Part shown: piece after piece, positions 7,954 to 17,778 of the stretch
How positions within the stretch are numbered: position 1 is the stretch's first letter
Layout of the letters: the number at the start of each line of letters is the position of its first letter
Origin: Lysinibacillus halotolerans
GTDB lineage: Bacteria; Bacillota; Bacilli; Bacillales_A; Planococcaceae
NCBI RefSeq assembly: GCF_003711845.1
Contig: NZ_RHLQ01000004.1
Location: forward strand, 43,470-107,469
Length of the DNA: 64,000 nucleotides
Reading direction: 5' to 3'
Position numbers and translations under genes: made by a program
The notes under the pieces: generated by a model
Databases searched by the model: none
Seen by the model: only the letters and a program-made list of their open reading frames with translations
What the model was told of the DNA's origin: nothing

Positions 7954-9945
7954 TTATAAATAGTTTTTAAACCATGTAATAATTTGAGTTAAACGCTCGA
8001 TTCGTAGGCTCGGTGTACCTGTACGAGATAAGTTATGATTATTGTCAGGGAATCGAACGAAACTCGTTTCTTTCCCCATCGATTTTAATGTAATAAATAA
8101 TTGTTCGGCTTGTTCAATTGGACAGCGGAAATCCAGTTCACTATGCAATATTAATAACGGTGTTTCAATATTATTCGCGTATTTTAATGGAGAATGATGC
8201 CATAGCTTTTCTGGATCTGTCATATCGGCACCAATTTGCCACGGTGTAAAATAATAACCAATATCAGAAACGCCAAAGAAACTAATCCAGTTAGATATGC
8301 TTCGTTGCGTTACCGCTGCTTTAAAACGGTTCGTATGACCGACAATCCAATTTGTCATAAATCCACCGTAAGAACCTCCTGTAACTCCTAGGCGTTCTGC
8401 ATCAATCCAAGAATGCTCGCGAAGGACTTCATCCAAACCAGCCATAATGTCTTCATAATCTCCTCCACCATAATCACCGCGCACTGCATCAACAAACGTT
8501 TGACTATAGCCATGGCTTCCCCTTGGATTTACATAAAGTACACCGTAACCTTGAGCTGCTAACAGTTGCATTTCATGGAAGAATGTATTGGCATACATCG
8601 TATGAGGACCACCATGAATTTCAACAATTAATGGATACTTTTCCCCATCTTTAAATTGGCTAGGTTTCATTAACCAACCATGGACAGATACATCATTTGT
8701 ACTTGTGTAGTAAAAGGATTCTGGTTTTACAAGTTCAACTTCTTCTAACCATTCATCATTAAAGTGCGTGATTTGATTTCGTTCGCCCTTCGCAATATCA
8801 ACTTTATATAACTCCCCTGGGGAAACAGGATTCGATACACAAACTAATGCAATTTGACCATTTTTGTAAATGGCATAATCATATGCGTGCTCCCCTTCTG
8901 GTGTCGCAGGATAAACAGCCCCATCTAAACTTGCATAATATAATTGAACATCCCCCGTTGTAGAAAGTTGGAAATATAAGTCGTTGTCTTTCGTCCAAAC
9001 TACATCTGGAGCTGCAACCCCTTGCTGAACATCGGCAACAGCATAATCACCTACAGGGCTATCAATGCTTTCTGTTAAATTTTGAGTTAACTCAGTCTCC
9101 GTATCATAAATATACACGTTGGAGTGGGTCGCGTTTTTATAAGTTGCATCGCTTCCAACATAGGCTATATATCTACCATCATATGAATATTTTGCCCCGC
9201 CATAGTAACCTTCCTGGTCTACTAATACCGTTCTGTTTTTCGTTTCAACATCTACAATAAATAATCGATTATTAAATTCGTAATCAGGCTGATCATGATG
9301 TTTTATACCGATAATAAGTTTTTTTCCGTCAGGAGAAATATCGTTTAAAGAGTAAGAATCTTTCCCTTCTGTAAACTGTTGAATGGAGTTATCTTTTAAA
9401 GAAACAAAGCCAATTTGGGAGGAAACCTTTTGTTTAACAAGCCCATGTCCCTTTACCCCATCCATTTTATAACGCATTTTGTGTACAGTATAAGCTTCTA
9501 GTTTTTCCTTTTCTTCCTCTTTTTTCACCTTTTCAGCAAAGGTTGCCCCTTCCTTCAAGCTACTCGTAAACCATATTTTTTCCCCACATGGTGACCATAA
9601 AAATGATTGGATTCCTTCTTCAAGGTCTGTTATTTTTTTTGCTTCGCCACCACTTTTATTTATCATATAAAGTTGATTTTTTTCATTACGATTGGAAATG
9701 AAGGCAACTTGTTTTCCATCTGGTGACCATTTAGGATTTGAAATTCGTTCCTTTTCAAAAGTCCATTGAACGACTTCATTAGAATCTACATTTACATAAT
9801 ATAAATGGTTAAAATATTGATCCTCTTTTTCATCAATAAACGTATTAAGAAAGACAGCTTCCTTTTCTGTCGGAGAAAATTGTGGGTTTGTAATGGACTG
9901 AATTTTAAACAAATCCTCTTTTTTCAGCTTTCTTTTTGTAACCAT
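7954..9945 (-). CDS. yuxL: S9-family prolyl oligopeptidase / acylaminoacyl-peptidase
   Basis: A predicted cytoplasmic serine peptidase of 663 residues. The N-terminal part (about 1-400) is a beta-propeller with WSPDGKQVAFIS-type blades. The C-terminal part is an alpha/beta hydrolase domain with the nucleophile in GGSYGGFM, the acid in HSELDFRCP and the histidine in NNHNLSRTG. Such enzymes remove acylated N-terminal residues from peptides. The ATG at 9945, with GGTGG upstream, is preferred to a TTG seven codons earlier. It resembles B. subtilis YuxL; the symbol is by similarity. It is a single gene between luxS and the acyl-CoA ligase. Confidence 0.9.
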   Translation of the reverse strand: MVTKRKLKKEDLFKIQSITNPQFSPTEKEAVFLNTFIDEKEDQYFNHLYYVNVDSNEVVQWTFEKERISNPKWSPDGKQVAFISNRNEKNQLYMINKSGGEAKKITDLEEGIQSFLWSPCGEKIWFTSSLKEGATFAEKVKKEEEKEKLEAYTVHKMRYKMDGVKGHGLVKQKVSSQIGFVSLKDNSIQQFTEGKDSYSLNDISPDGKKLIIGIKHHDQPDYEFNNRLFIVDVETKNRTVLVDQEGYYGGAKYSYDGRYIAYVGSDATYKNATHSNVYIYDTETELTQNLTESIDSPVGDYAVADVQQGVAAPDVVWTKDNDLYFQLSTTGDVQLYYASLDGAVYPATPEGEHAYDYAIYKNGQIALVCVSNPVSPGELYKVDIAKGERNQITHFNDEWLEEVELVKPESFYYTSTNDVSVHGWLMKPSQFKDGEKYPLIVEIHGGPHTMYANTFFHEMQLLAAQGYGVLYVNPRGSHGYSQTFVDAVRGDYGGGDYEDIMAGLDEVLREHSWIDAERLGVTGGSYGGFMTNWIVGHTNRFKAAVTQRSISNWISFFGVSDIGYYFTPWQIGADMTDPEKLWHHSPLKYANNIETPLLILHSELDFRCPIEQAEQLFITLKSMGKETSFVRFPDNNHNLSRTGTPSLRIERLTQIITWFKNYL

Positions 9946-10053
9946 TTGTTCCACCATCCTTTTCAATATTTCGATTTCCGTAATATAAAGTTTATCACGA
10001 CGACCATTTATGTCAAACTATTTTTAATTATCAAAAATATAGAATCTAATAGA

Positions 10054-10090
10054 AAATAAAAAAGATTATCCCCCTTATTGGAGATAATCT
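10054..10090 (-). terminator. Terminator of the acyl-CoA ligase gene
   Basis: The inverted repeat AGATTATC / GATAATCT (10063-10070 with 10083-10090), extended by G/C pairs, is followed on the minus strand by a T-rich run. Confidence 0.8.
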
Positions 10091-10102
10091 CTTTCCATCT
10101 AT

Positions 10103-11653
10103 TTATTTCGCTCTCTCAAATTCTTTTAAGGAACGGCGTAATATTTTCCCTGTCGAATTTTTCGGTAGTTCATCTAACAGCTCGATTACAGTCGGAACTT
10201 TATATTTCACAAGACGATTGGAACAATACTGTTGTAATTCTTCAATAGACGTATTATTTTCTTTTAATACAACATAGGCATGTACTGCTTCTCCTAAATT
10301 GGAATCAGGCATACCGACGACTGCCGCTTCTAACACATTCGGATGAGAGAATAATACTTCTTCCACTTCACGGGGATACACATTAAATCCGCCCACAATA
10401 ATCATATCTTTTTTCCGATCGACAATATAGAAGTAATCTTCTTCATCCTTTTTCGCCAAATCACCAGTATATAACCATTCACCACGAATCGCATTATACG
10501 TTTCTTCTGGCATTTTATAATAGCCTTTCATCACATTCGGACCACGAACAATTAATTCGCCTACTTCTCCAACTGGGACCTCATTTCCATTTTCATCAAC
10601 AATTTTATTATCAACATTTGGAATGGACATCCCAATCGATCCAGCTTTACGTTCCCGATCCAATGGATTGAAACATGTTACGGGTGAAGCTTCTGACAAA
10701 CCATAACCTTCTGAAACGCGTACTTTAAATTTCTCTTCAAAATTATAAAGAACTTGAACAGGTAATGGTGCCCCACCTGAAACGGCTAGACGTAAGTGTG
10801 AGAAATTTTCCGTATTGCCATCAAATTGATAAAGAAAATTGAACATTGTCGGTACACCTGCAAATACTGTTGCCTGTTCCCTTCCAGCAAGTTCATAAAT
10901 TTCACTTGGACTAAATTTTGGCGCTAATAGTACCGTAGCCCCTTGAAGTAACGGCGCATTGACAACAACCGTTAAGGCAAACACGTGAAATACAGGTAGA
11001 GTAGCAATAACTCGGTCATCCGGATTCATTTCTAAATAATGCCCAACATCCCGTGCGTTGGAGTACAGGTTGCGATGGGTTAACATAGCTCCCTTTGGAT
11101 AGCCCGTCGTTCCTGAAGTATATAAAATAATTGCCACATCATCCTCTTCCACATGAACTGGATCTATGGAGGATGTAGCCTCCCCTAGTACTTCAGAAAA
11201 TAAAAACGTCTTTTCCTTTGCTATTGAAGAAAGGGATTCTATTCGTTCCTCTATATTCAATGATGTTTCACAAATAATGTACTTTTCTACCTGTGGTAAT
11301 ACGTTTACCCCCGCTTCTACGAATGGCAGTAAACTATCAAGGGCGATGACTACTTTCACATCACCATTTTGAATAATGTACGATATTTCTTCCTGCGTAT
11401 ACGTTGGATTTACTGGTATTGCAGTTGCTCCGATTCGCATTGTCGCATACAACGAAATTAAAAAATGTGGAGTATTTCCTAATAAAAACGCCACATGATC
11501 TCCCTTTTCCACCCCAAGTTGTTGTAATGCCCATGCAAAACGACTTACTGTTTGTTCGAACTCACCGTATGTAGTGTCACTCCCTAAAAAATGATATGCA
11601 CGTCTTTCGGGTTGTTCTAATGCTGTTTGTCGAACACGTTCAACTAAATTCAA
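10103..11653 (-). CDS. yhfL: Long-chain fatty acid-CoA ligase
   Basis: An adenylate-forming enzyme of 516 residues that activates fatty acids to acyl-CoA with ATP. The AMP-binding P-loop YTSGTTGYPKGAM is near residue 180. GYGLSEASP, YTGDLAKKD and RKKDMIIVGGFNVYPREVE follow, and the catalytic lysine region KNSTGKILRR is at the C-terminus. The start is TTG 11653 with AAGGG upstream. In B. subtilis yhfL lies close to lplJ (yhfJ) and yhfH, as here, which supports the symbol. The module order is complete. Confidence 0.92.
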   Translation of the reverse strand: MNLVERVRQTALEQPERRAYHFLGSDTTYGEFEQTVSRFAWALQQLGVEKGDHVAFLLGNTPHFLISLYATMRIGATAIPVNPTYTQEEISYIIQNGDVKVVIALDSLLPFVEAGVNVLPQVEKYIICETSLNIEERIESLSSIAKEKTFLFSEVLGEATSSIDPVHVEEDDVAIILYTSGTTGYPKGAMLTHRNLYSNARDVGHYLEMNPDDRVIATLPVFHVFALTVVVNAPLLQGATVLLAPKFSPSEIYELAGREQATVFAGVPTMFNFLYQFDGNTENFSHLRLAVSGGAPLPVQVLYNFEEKFKVRVSEGYGLSEASPVTCFNPLDRERKAGSIGMSIPNVDNKIVDENGNEVPVGEVGELIVRGPNVMKGYYKMPEETYNAIRGEWLYTGDLAKKDEEDYFYIVDRKKDMIIVGGFNVYPREVEEVLFSHPNVLEAAVVGMPDSNLGEAVHAYVVLKENNTSIEELQQYCSNRLVKYKVPTVIELLDELPKNSTGKILRRSLKEFERAK

Positions 11654-11841
11654 AACACCCTTCCCCCTTTGCGCTTAACTCCCTTTTGCTACGAAATTGA
11701 CAAAAGGGAGATGAAAATGAATTACTATTCATTTTCTAAATATTATAAATTATTTATATTAATAAAACAATCTATTTTAGTATTTTATTACATTTTTCTC
11801 TTCGAAAACGAAAAATTATTCTACTAATAACATTTATTTTG

Positions 11842-13773
11842 TTAATCTCGAACATGAGCTAAATAGCGCCATCGAATTAAATAAAAATAAATAAGTTGCA
11901 AAAGGATTAATAGGCTAAAGGAGATAACAACTTCTTTAACAATTGATATATTAGCAAAATCTCTCAATAAATTTTGCAGCGTAAAGAATGCAAAAAGACT
12001 ATGGAATAGTGCAACACCCCATGGTAAGAAAAATTGAGGTAATAGGTGTTTCGTAACAAGGGATTTCAGCTCACTATTGGAGATCCCCATACGTTTTAAC
12101 ACATCGAATTTTTTCTTATCAGCTTCTAAATTCGTATGCAATTTAAAGTAAATAAAACTACCTGCTGCTAATAAAAAGACTGCTGCTACTAGTAAGCCTA
12201 CTAAAGTAAGTAATGAATACGTAGATAAAAGATACGAATAATTTAATCCTGCATTTTCAAAATAATAAGGTAAATGATATTCATCTTTTAAATACTCCTT
12301 CGAAACCTTTTGTTGAATATTAAATCCGACTTCATTCGCTTCAATCCACTGGGGAATATCGAACGTATATAAATGATACCCTGGTTCTACTTCAGGGAAT
12401 CCACTATATGGATGTACTAGTTGTTTAAAATCTTCATCACTAATAATAATGGCATTTAAACCAACGATAGTTCTTGGAAAGATTAACTTTGGATATACTT
12501 CGTCAATATGGATAGGTACATTGTTTTCAACTAAAACAGTGTCTACTGTTCGTTTGGCCAATTTCTTAATCGAATCTTCCGAATAAGGAATAAACATTCC
12601 TTCCCCCTTCGATAAGTTAATTAACGGATAGCCATAAGAAAATAATAAACTATTAATATCAGACTCACTAAAAACTTCCACTTCATAATTGGTGAAAGAT
12701 GATGTCTGCTTTAACACAGTAAATTGGGTAAGTTGATAAGATAATCCTTTATGCTCTAACTCCGATACGATGGATTGAATATGTTTATGTTCATACGGAT
12801 TATCGATATGCCCTTTATAAATTAACCCTAAAGGATTCAGTTTATCGTATTGGGATGTATAAGATGAAAAAGCAGCAAGCAATCCAATCGATAAAAAGGC
12901 TAATGTAGATACCATCGTCATAATAAAGTAAATTTTTCCGTTGTTTTTAAAAATAAACGTCTGTTCTGCAATCGGTAGCATTCGGGATTTTTTCCAATAA
13001 AGACTTTTTCTCCCCTTTACCCTGGCAAAGAAATATTGGGTCGTATGGGCGAAAAAGTAATACGTACCAATCGTAATAAAAATCGGAATTAATACTGAAA
13101 AAATTTCGAAGGTTCCCCGTGTAGTAAGAAGAGCTAAACAGTAGCTCAAAACGATGAAGATAAGCCCAAGTATCGCTTTGTTTTTCGTATAGTCCACCTG
13201 TATTTCAACACTTTTTGGTCCATTAAATACATCAATAATATTTTTCTCCGGTGCAAAATGGAAACAAAATAACGAAATAAAAATGAAAGCACTTAAATAA
13301 ACACCAATCGTTAATAAAAATGGTTCCCATGAAAGATAAAGGGGTAGATCTTCCAAAAATAAAATTTCCCGGACAATCATAAAGAAAAATTTAGAAAAGG
13401 AAAATCCAAAAATAATCCCTAACACAATAGAAATGGAGCCGATAATAATCGTCTCCAAAAAAATGAGCTTCGAAAGCTGTCTTCTCTCCATCCCTAAGTG
13501 AAGCAAAATCGCAAATTCTTTCGATCTAGCTTCTAAAAAAGCTTTCATCGAATAGAAAATAAAAAACCAAGAAAACAGCACTAAAATGATTTCAGCAATG
13601 ACCATCCAAAGAATTGGGACATTCCCTAAAAAGCCATTCTCCGTTGCGGGATGGAACATCAGCATCGAATATATAAAGAAAACAAATACGGAAAAAAAGC
13701 TTGCCATAAAGAAAGCGGCATAAATTCGAATATTTCGTATCACATTACGGTAAGCGAATTGATGAAAGGTCAC
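11842..13773 (-). CDS. BceB-type ABC transporter permease
   Basis: Permease of a peptide-antibiotic resistance and sensing transporter. Its 643 residues fit the BceB/VraG family: about ten transmembrane helices, FtsX-like domains at both ends, and a large extracellular domain (about 300-510) between helices VII and VIII, the known site of antibiotic recognition. The start is GTG 13773 with GGGGAGGA upstream, overlapping the ATPase gene by 29 bases. It is the last gene of a response regulator-kinase-ATPase-permease operon. In such modules the transporter itself signals to the kinase. The substrate cannot be read from sequence; bacitracin, other lipid II binders or lantibiotics are options. Confidence 0.88.
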   Translation of the reverse strand: MTFHQFAYRNVIRNIRIYAAFFMASFFSVFVFFIYSMLMFHPATENGFLGNVPILWMVIAEIILVLFSWFFIFYSMKAFLEARSKEFAILLHLGMERRQLSKLIFLETIIIGSISIVLGIIFGFSFSKFFFMIVREILFLEDLPLYLSWEPFLLTIGVYLSAFIFISLFCFHFAPEKNIIDVFNGPKSVEIQVDYTKNKAILGLIFIVLSYCLALLTTRGTFEIFSVLIPIFITIGTYYFFAHTTQYFFARVKGRKSLYWKKSRMLPIAEQTFIFKNNGKIYFIMTMVSTLAFLSIGLLAAFSSYTSQYDKLNPLGLIYKGHIDNPYEHKHIQSIVSELEHKGLSYQLTQFTVLKQTSSFTNYEVEVFSESDINSLLFSYGYPLINLSKGEGMFIPYSEDSIKKLAKRTVDTVLVENNVPIHIDEVYPKLIFPRTIVGLNAIIISDEDFKQLVHPYSGFPEVEPGYHLYTFDIPQWIEANEVGFNIQQKVSKEYLKDEYHLPYYFENAGLNYSYLLSTYSLLTLVGLLVAAVFLLAAGSFIYFKLHTNLEADKKKFDVLKRMGISNSELKSLVTKHLLPQFFLPWGVALFHSLFAFFTLQNLLRDFANISIVKEVVISFSLLILLQLIYFYLIRWRYLAHVRD

Positions 13774-14521
13774 CTACTTGTCCTCCCCCTAGTAAGCTCA
13801 GCACATTTAGTATTCGTTGGAAAAATGTTTGGCGTCTATCATCCCGATGAATTTCATTGAAAAATTCACCATCTTTTATAAATAACACCCGATCACAAAA
13901 ACTCGCGGCAATTGGGTCATGGGTAACCATAATAATTGTTGCCCGTTTTTCTTCATTGATTTTACTTAACAGCTCAAGCACTTCACGGGAATTATTTGAG
14001 TCTAAATTCCCTGTCGGTTCATCAGCTAAAATAATCGTAGGCTCATGAATTAACGCCCTCGCAATAGCTACCTTTTGGGCTTGTCCACCGGAAATTTCAT
14101 TCGGTCTTTTATGTAAGTAGGAAGTTAAATCGAGCCTTTTAGCTAAATTTTTCAACCTTTCTTCCATCATCTCTACCGGCTTTTGATCGAGAGTTAAAGG
14201 TAAAATGATATTTTCCTCTACCGTTAACATAGGCAACAAATTAAAATCTTGAAAAACAAATCCTAGTTCCCTTCTTCTAAAATAGGCTAGTTCATTTGGA
14301 CTTAAGCTTTGTGGCTTCATATCATTGAAAATAATTTCACCGGAAGTGGGACGATCAATCGTCGAGATTAAATTTAATAACGTGGATTTCCCGCTACCTG
14401 AGGGACCCATTACAGCTAAAAACTCCCCTTGCTCCACATCAAAGGAAAGCTGATTTAATGCTCGATTCGTTACTTTTCCTTCATATACTTTTGTTACATC
14501 TTTCACTTGTAATATTGGCAT
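13745..14521 (-). CDS. BceA-type ABC transporter ATP-binding protein
   Basis: A MacB/LolD-like ATPase of 258 residues. Walker A is GPSGSGKST near 41, the Q-loop is in VFQDFNLLPML, the signature ISGGQAQKVAIARA, Walker B ILADEPTGNLDS and the H-loop MVTHDP. It pairs with the downstream permease; the genes overlap. Start ATG 14521, 27 bases after the kinase stop. Confidence 0.92.
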   Translation of the reverse strand: MPILQVKDVTKVYEGKVTNRALNQLSFDVEQGEFLAVMGPSGSGKSTLLNLISTIDRPTSGEIIFNDMKPQSLSPNELAYFRRRELGFVFQDFNLLPMLTVEENIILPLTLDQKPVEMMEERLKNLAKRLDLTSYLHKRPNEISGGQAQKVAIARALIHEPTIILADEPTGNLDSNNSREVLELLSKINEEKRATIIMVTHDPIAASFCDRVLFIKDGEFFNEIHRDDRRQTFFQRILNVLSLLGGGQVGDLSSIRLP

Positions 14522-14548
14522 TGTTCCATTCCCTCATATCAAATAGTA

Positions 14549-15526
14549 TTAGAAAGTTAGTATGATAGTCGTTCCTACCCCTACTTCAGATTCAATCAAT
14601 AATTCGTGCCCTAATTTCTCACATATTTCCTTCGCTAAATATAATCCCATCCCCGTAGATTCGCCGGTTTTACGCCCGTTTTCCCCTGTGAAAAAGGCTT
14701 TCGTCACTCGGGTCAAATCTGACTTTGGAATACCTATTCCTTCATCTTTTACGGTTAACGTCACTTTCGATTCATTCTTTGTTGCGGACACGATGATGCG
14801 TTTATTTTGTTCAAATGTATACTTCACGGCATTTGTAATAAATTGACCTAAAATAAATTTTAACCATTTCGAATCACTGGCAACCGTTAAATCTTCATCA
14901 ATATGGGTTTCTGGAAAGACTCGATTTGTTATAAATAAACGTTTGTTGTCGTTTATAGTTGCATTGACGATTTGTTTTAAGTTTACTTGTTCGACTTGCA
15001 TATCATCTTCGAACTTATCGAGTCTTGCATTCATTAACACCATTTCCAGTCCACGTCTTAACCGTTCTACTTCCTCCTGGACACTGTTTTTATCAAGAGG
15101 GCCATCTTCTTGCAACAACAACTCCAATACGGCAATAGGTGTTTTCATTTGATGAATCCATTGGTTTAAAAACTTTTCATGTCTTGTTTGAGTGGCATAC
15201 AAAGCTTGTACTTCATGTTGATACACTCGATATAGTTCTTGTAAAAATTGTTCCGTTTGAAAATGTTCCGGGGATTTAGCGTTTTTCTGTAGGGCGTCTT
15301 CCATCGTGAAAGGTAATTGGGTAATCTTATTCAAATATCGATGACGGAAAAAATAGCGAACTCCTAAATAGGAAACCGTTAATATTAAACTAATAATAAT
15401 TGTATAGATAGCGGTATTAATATTTCGAAATCCATCCAACCAATAAACGGATAATATAAAAAGAACGATAAATAGCTCAAAAACTACTAATGACCAATTA
15501 TCCTTTATAAATAACTTTAACCCCAT
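14549..15526 (-). CDS. BceS-type intramembrane-sensing histidine kinase
   Basis: A 325-residue kinase with two transmembrane helices (about 10-30 and 36-57) and almost no extracellular loop, the layout of intramembrane-sensing kinases that read the flux of a partner ABC transporter. The phosphoacceptor is in HQMKTPIAVLEL. The ATPase domain has an N-box around NAVKYTF, DEGIGIPKSDL, and a G2 box STGMGLYLAKEICEKLGH. Its ATG (15526) overlaps the response regulator stop by one base. Confidence 0.9.
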   Translation of the reverse strand: MGLKLFIKDNWSLVVFELFIVLFILSVYWLDGFRNINTAIYTIIISLILTVSYLGVRYFFRHRYLNKITQLPFTMEDALQKNAKSPEHFQTEQFLQELYRVYQHEVQALYATQTRHEKFLNQWIHQMKTPIAVLELLLQEDGPLDKNSVQEEVERLRRGLEMVLMNARLDKFEDDMQVEQVNLKQIVNATINDNKRLFITNRVFPETHIDEDLTVASDSKWLKFILGQFITNAVKYTFEQNKRIIVSATKNESKVTLTVKDEGIGIPKSDLTRVTKAFFTGENGRKTGESTGMGLYLAKEICEKLGHELLIESEVGVGTTIILTF

Positions 15527-16230
15527 TACATTTCCTCCGCATTCAACACGAAACGATATCCTGCCCCACGAACCGTTTCAATGACCGAAAGAACGCCGTA
15601 ATCAGCTAATTTTTTTCGAACACGGGTCATGTTAACGTTCAACGTATTTTCATCGACGAAAGTTTGGTCATCCCAAAGTTCTTCCAGCAATTTTTCCCTT
15701 GATACGACTTTTGGAGATTGACCCATAAGTAAATCTAAAATAATACATTCTTTCTTTTGCAACGGAATTTCAATTTCCCTTAAATGCAATTCCATTCTTT
15801 CTAAATAAAGGGTTAACTGTCCTAAAATGATTGTTCGTTCTTCTTGTCTAGAAGAATATTCACCATATGTTCTTCTTAAATGACTTTTAATTTTCGCTAA
15901 AACAATTTCATAATTAAAAGGCTTTGTAATAAAATCATCCCCGCCATTTTCTAAGGCAAAAATTTGATCCATTTCCCCAGAACGAGCTGAGATGAAAATA
16001 ATTGGACACTTTGTATATTGTCTTAACTGTCGGCACCAATAATAGCCATCATAAGATGGTAAATTAATATCTAACAAAATGATGTGGGGTGCAAATGCAT
16101 TACATTCCTCCACGATTTCATCAAAATTTTGTACTATTTCTACTTCATATTGGTATTTTCTTAATGTATCTGCTAAAAGGGAGGCGATTTTATGATCGTC
16201 CTCCACAATGAATATTCTTGTGTTTACCAT
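15526..16230 (-). CDS. BceR-type OmpR-family response regulator
   Basis: A 234-residue regulator with a receiver domain (acidic pocket EDD near 9-11, phosphorylation Asp in ILLDINLP, Lys in TKPFN) and a C-terminal winged-helix domain (LSVIETVRGAGYRF). The ATG at 16230 has GGAGG at about 7 bases; an ATG two codons earlier is too close to it. It heads the Bce-like operon and would induce the transporter genes when the kinase is activated. Confidence 0.92.
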   Translation of the reverse strand: MVNTRIFIVEDDHKIASLLADTLRKYQYEVEIVQNFDEIVEECNAFAPHIILLDINLPSYDGYYWCRQLRQYTKCPIIFISARSGEMDQIFALENGGDDFITKPFNYEIVLAKIKSHLRRTYGEYSSRQEERTIILGQLTLYLERMELHLREIEIPLQKKECIILDLLMGQSPKVVSREKLLEELWDDQTFVDENTLNVNMTRVRKKLADYGVLSVIETVRGAGYRFVLNAEEM

Positions 16231-16333
16231 ACCCATTCCTCCGTTATATTTTGGAATGCTTAATTACTTTATTTTATCAAAAAGTCAAAGGGTCATAAAC
16301 CTGGAGCTATTCTTTTTTCTAAACGTTTCGATT

Positions 16334-16380
16334 ACAAAATAAAAAAGATGCCCCTAAACATAGAAGGAGCACCTTTTAGC
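16334..16380 (-). terminator. Terminator of lplJ
   Basis: An imperfect hairpin (AAAGGTGCTCC with GGGGCATCTTT, minus strand, one wobble) followed by a T-run, just past the lplJ stop. Confidence 0.75.
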
Positions 16381-16395
16381 CTTGAAAAACTAGTA

Positions 16396-17388
16396 TTAAT
16401 AAATTAATTTTAAAAACTCTTCCCTTGTAACACCACCGAAATAATAGGGAATATCAATTGATTCTAAAGCATCATCAATGCTTGTCCGATTATACTTTGT
16501 CCCAATTAAACGTTGTTCAATTTCTGCAACATCACCTACACCGAAGAAGTCTCCGAAAATTTTAGCTTCTTCAATAATTCCTTTGTTCACTTCTAAACGG
16601 ATATCGATACTTCCTGAAGGGAAGCGATTCGTTTTTTGAATGTTAAAACGTGGTGATTTTCCATAATTCCATTCCCATGTTTGATAACGTTCTTTTGAAA
16701 TTTGGTGGATTTTTTCCCAATCTTCATCGGTTAAATTGTAATATTGAATGTTTTCTTCTCCGCCGAATATCGATTTTAAAATTTCCATTCTAAACTGTTC
16801 TACTGTCATTGGTTCTTTTAAATAATCAGAAATATTACCAACTCGAGAACGAACAGACTTAATACCTTTTGACTCAATTTTATCTTTTTTCACTTTTAAC
16901 GCGGAAGCAACCGCATCCACATCTGTATTAAACAATAATGTTCCGTGACTAAACATGCGACCTCTAGTTGAATATTGGGCGTTCCCCGATACTTTACGAC
17001 CTTCTGCTAATATATCATTGCGACCAGATAATTCAGCATTTACACCAAGTTTCGCAAGGGCATCTACTACAGGTTGTGTAAACTTTTTATAGTTGTGGAA
17101 GCTATTGCCATCGTCTTTTGTTAAAAAACTAAAGTTTAAATTGTTTAGATCATGATAAACTGCCCCACCACCAGATAAACGTCTTACTACAATAATTCCA
17201 TTTTCTTCTACATAGTCTATATTGATTTCCTCAATGGTGTTTTGATTTTTCCCAATAATAATGGAGGGCTGATTGATATAGAACAGTAAATAATCGTCCT
17301 TTTCTATATCCATATTTCTTAAAATATATTCTTCAATGGCTAAGTTAATACGAGGGTCTGTAATCCCTTTATTATCGATAAAATACAT
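16396..17388 (-). CDS. lplJ: Lipoate-protein ligase A
   Basis: LplJ attaches scavenged lipoate to lipoyl domains of 2-oxoacid dehydrogenases and GcvH by way of lipoyl-AMP. The 330-residue protein has the family motifs RRLSGGGAVYHD (about 70-81), LNFSF and GRNDILAEGRKVSGNAQY (about 139-156) with the catalytic-type lysine. The C-terminal accessory domain is present. It starts at ATG 17388 behind GAGGAG. B. subtilis yhfJ (lplJ) also sits next to yhfH and near yhfL. Confidence 0.95.
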   Translation of the reverse strand: MYFIDNKGITDPRINLAIEEYILRNMDIEKDDYLLFYINQPSIIIGKNQNTIEEINIDYVEENGIIVVRRLSGGGAVYHDLNNLNFSFLTKDDGNSFHNYKKFTQPVVDALAKLGVNAELSGRNDILAEGRKVSGNAQYSTRGRMFSHGTLLFNTDVDAVASALKVKKDKIESKGIKSVRSRVGNISDYLKEPMTVEQFRMEILKSIFGGEENIQYYNLTDEDWEKIHQISKERYQTWEWNYGKSPRFNIQKTNRFPSGSIDIRLEVNKGIIEEAKIFGDFFGVGDVAEIEQRLIGTKYNRTSIDDALESIDIPYYFGGVTREEFLKLIY

Positions 17389-17461
17389 AGCTTTTCACTC
17401 CTCTTCAAATACATTTACTATTTTACACGAAAATCGAAATAATGTGTTGACGAAATGAAAC

Positions 17462-17470
17462 TGTTATAAT
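17462..17470 (+). promoter_or_regulatory. Extended -10 promoter for yhfH
   Basis: TGTTATAAT at 17462-17470 is an extended -10 box (TGnTATAAT), 57 bases before the yhfH start. No -35 is seen at normal spacing; the TTGACG at 17447 is only 12 bases away. Confidence 0.55.
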
Positions 17471-17526
17471 ACAATTAAAAATATCAAATCAGTAATATAA
17501 CAGATGTCCAAAAGGAGGGGCGGCTC

Positions 17527-17652
17527 TTGTTAGAAAACGTTGTTGAATTCTTCAAAAATTTACCTGACAAAGTTTGTGTACAATGTGGGGACAAAATGGA
17601 AGAACAAAGTGAATGTTACGGCAACACTTGCGATAAATGTAATTCTCTCTAG
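17527..17652 (+). CDS. yhfH: YhfH-family small zinc-ribbon-like protein
   Basis: A 41-residue protein starting at TTG 17527 with a strong AAGGAGGGG site. The N-terminus ENVVEFFKNLP is followed by two cysteine pairs: VCVQC, then ECYGNTCDKC. The pattern suggests a small metal-binding knuckle. It matches the YhfH family as I recall it, and its place next to lplJ is conserved with B. subtilis. Function unknown. Confidence 0.75.
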   Translation: MLENVVEFFKNLPDKVCVQCGDKMEEQSECYGNTCDKCNSL

Positions 17653-17730
17653 TCGTCAGTCGGTGTATTATTGATTCAGTATTAACCTTCATCTTATTAG
17701 ATGAACCTATAAGTAAATAGCTTACACGAT

Positions 17731-17766
17731 AAAACCCTCAAAGCTCGCTCAAGCTTTGAGGGTTTT
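17731..17766. terminator. Bidirectional terminator between yhfH and the FixH-like gene
   Basis: A perfect 15-bp inverted repeat (17731-17745 with 17752-17766, AAAACCCTCAAAGCT arm, 6-nt loop) between convergent genes. Confidence 0.92.
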
Positions 17767-17778
17767 CAATTTGATTGT

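Noticed and set aside
9805..10059. 84-codon plus-strand frame at the 5' end of the S9 peptidase gene
   Set aside because: Mostly antisense to the peptidase, no ribosome site, hydrophobic by strand bias.
17447..17470. TTGACG and TATAAT as a normal promoter of yhfH
   Set aside because: The spacer is only 12 bases; an extended -10 promoter fits better.
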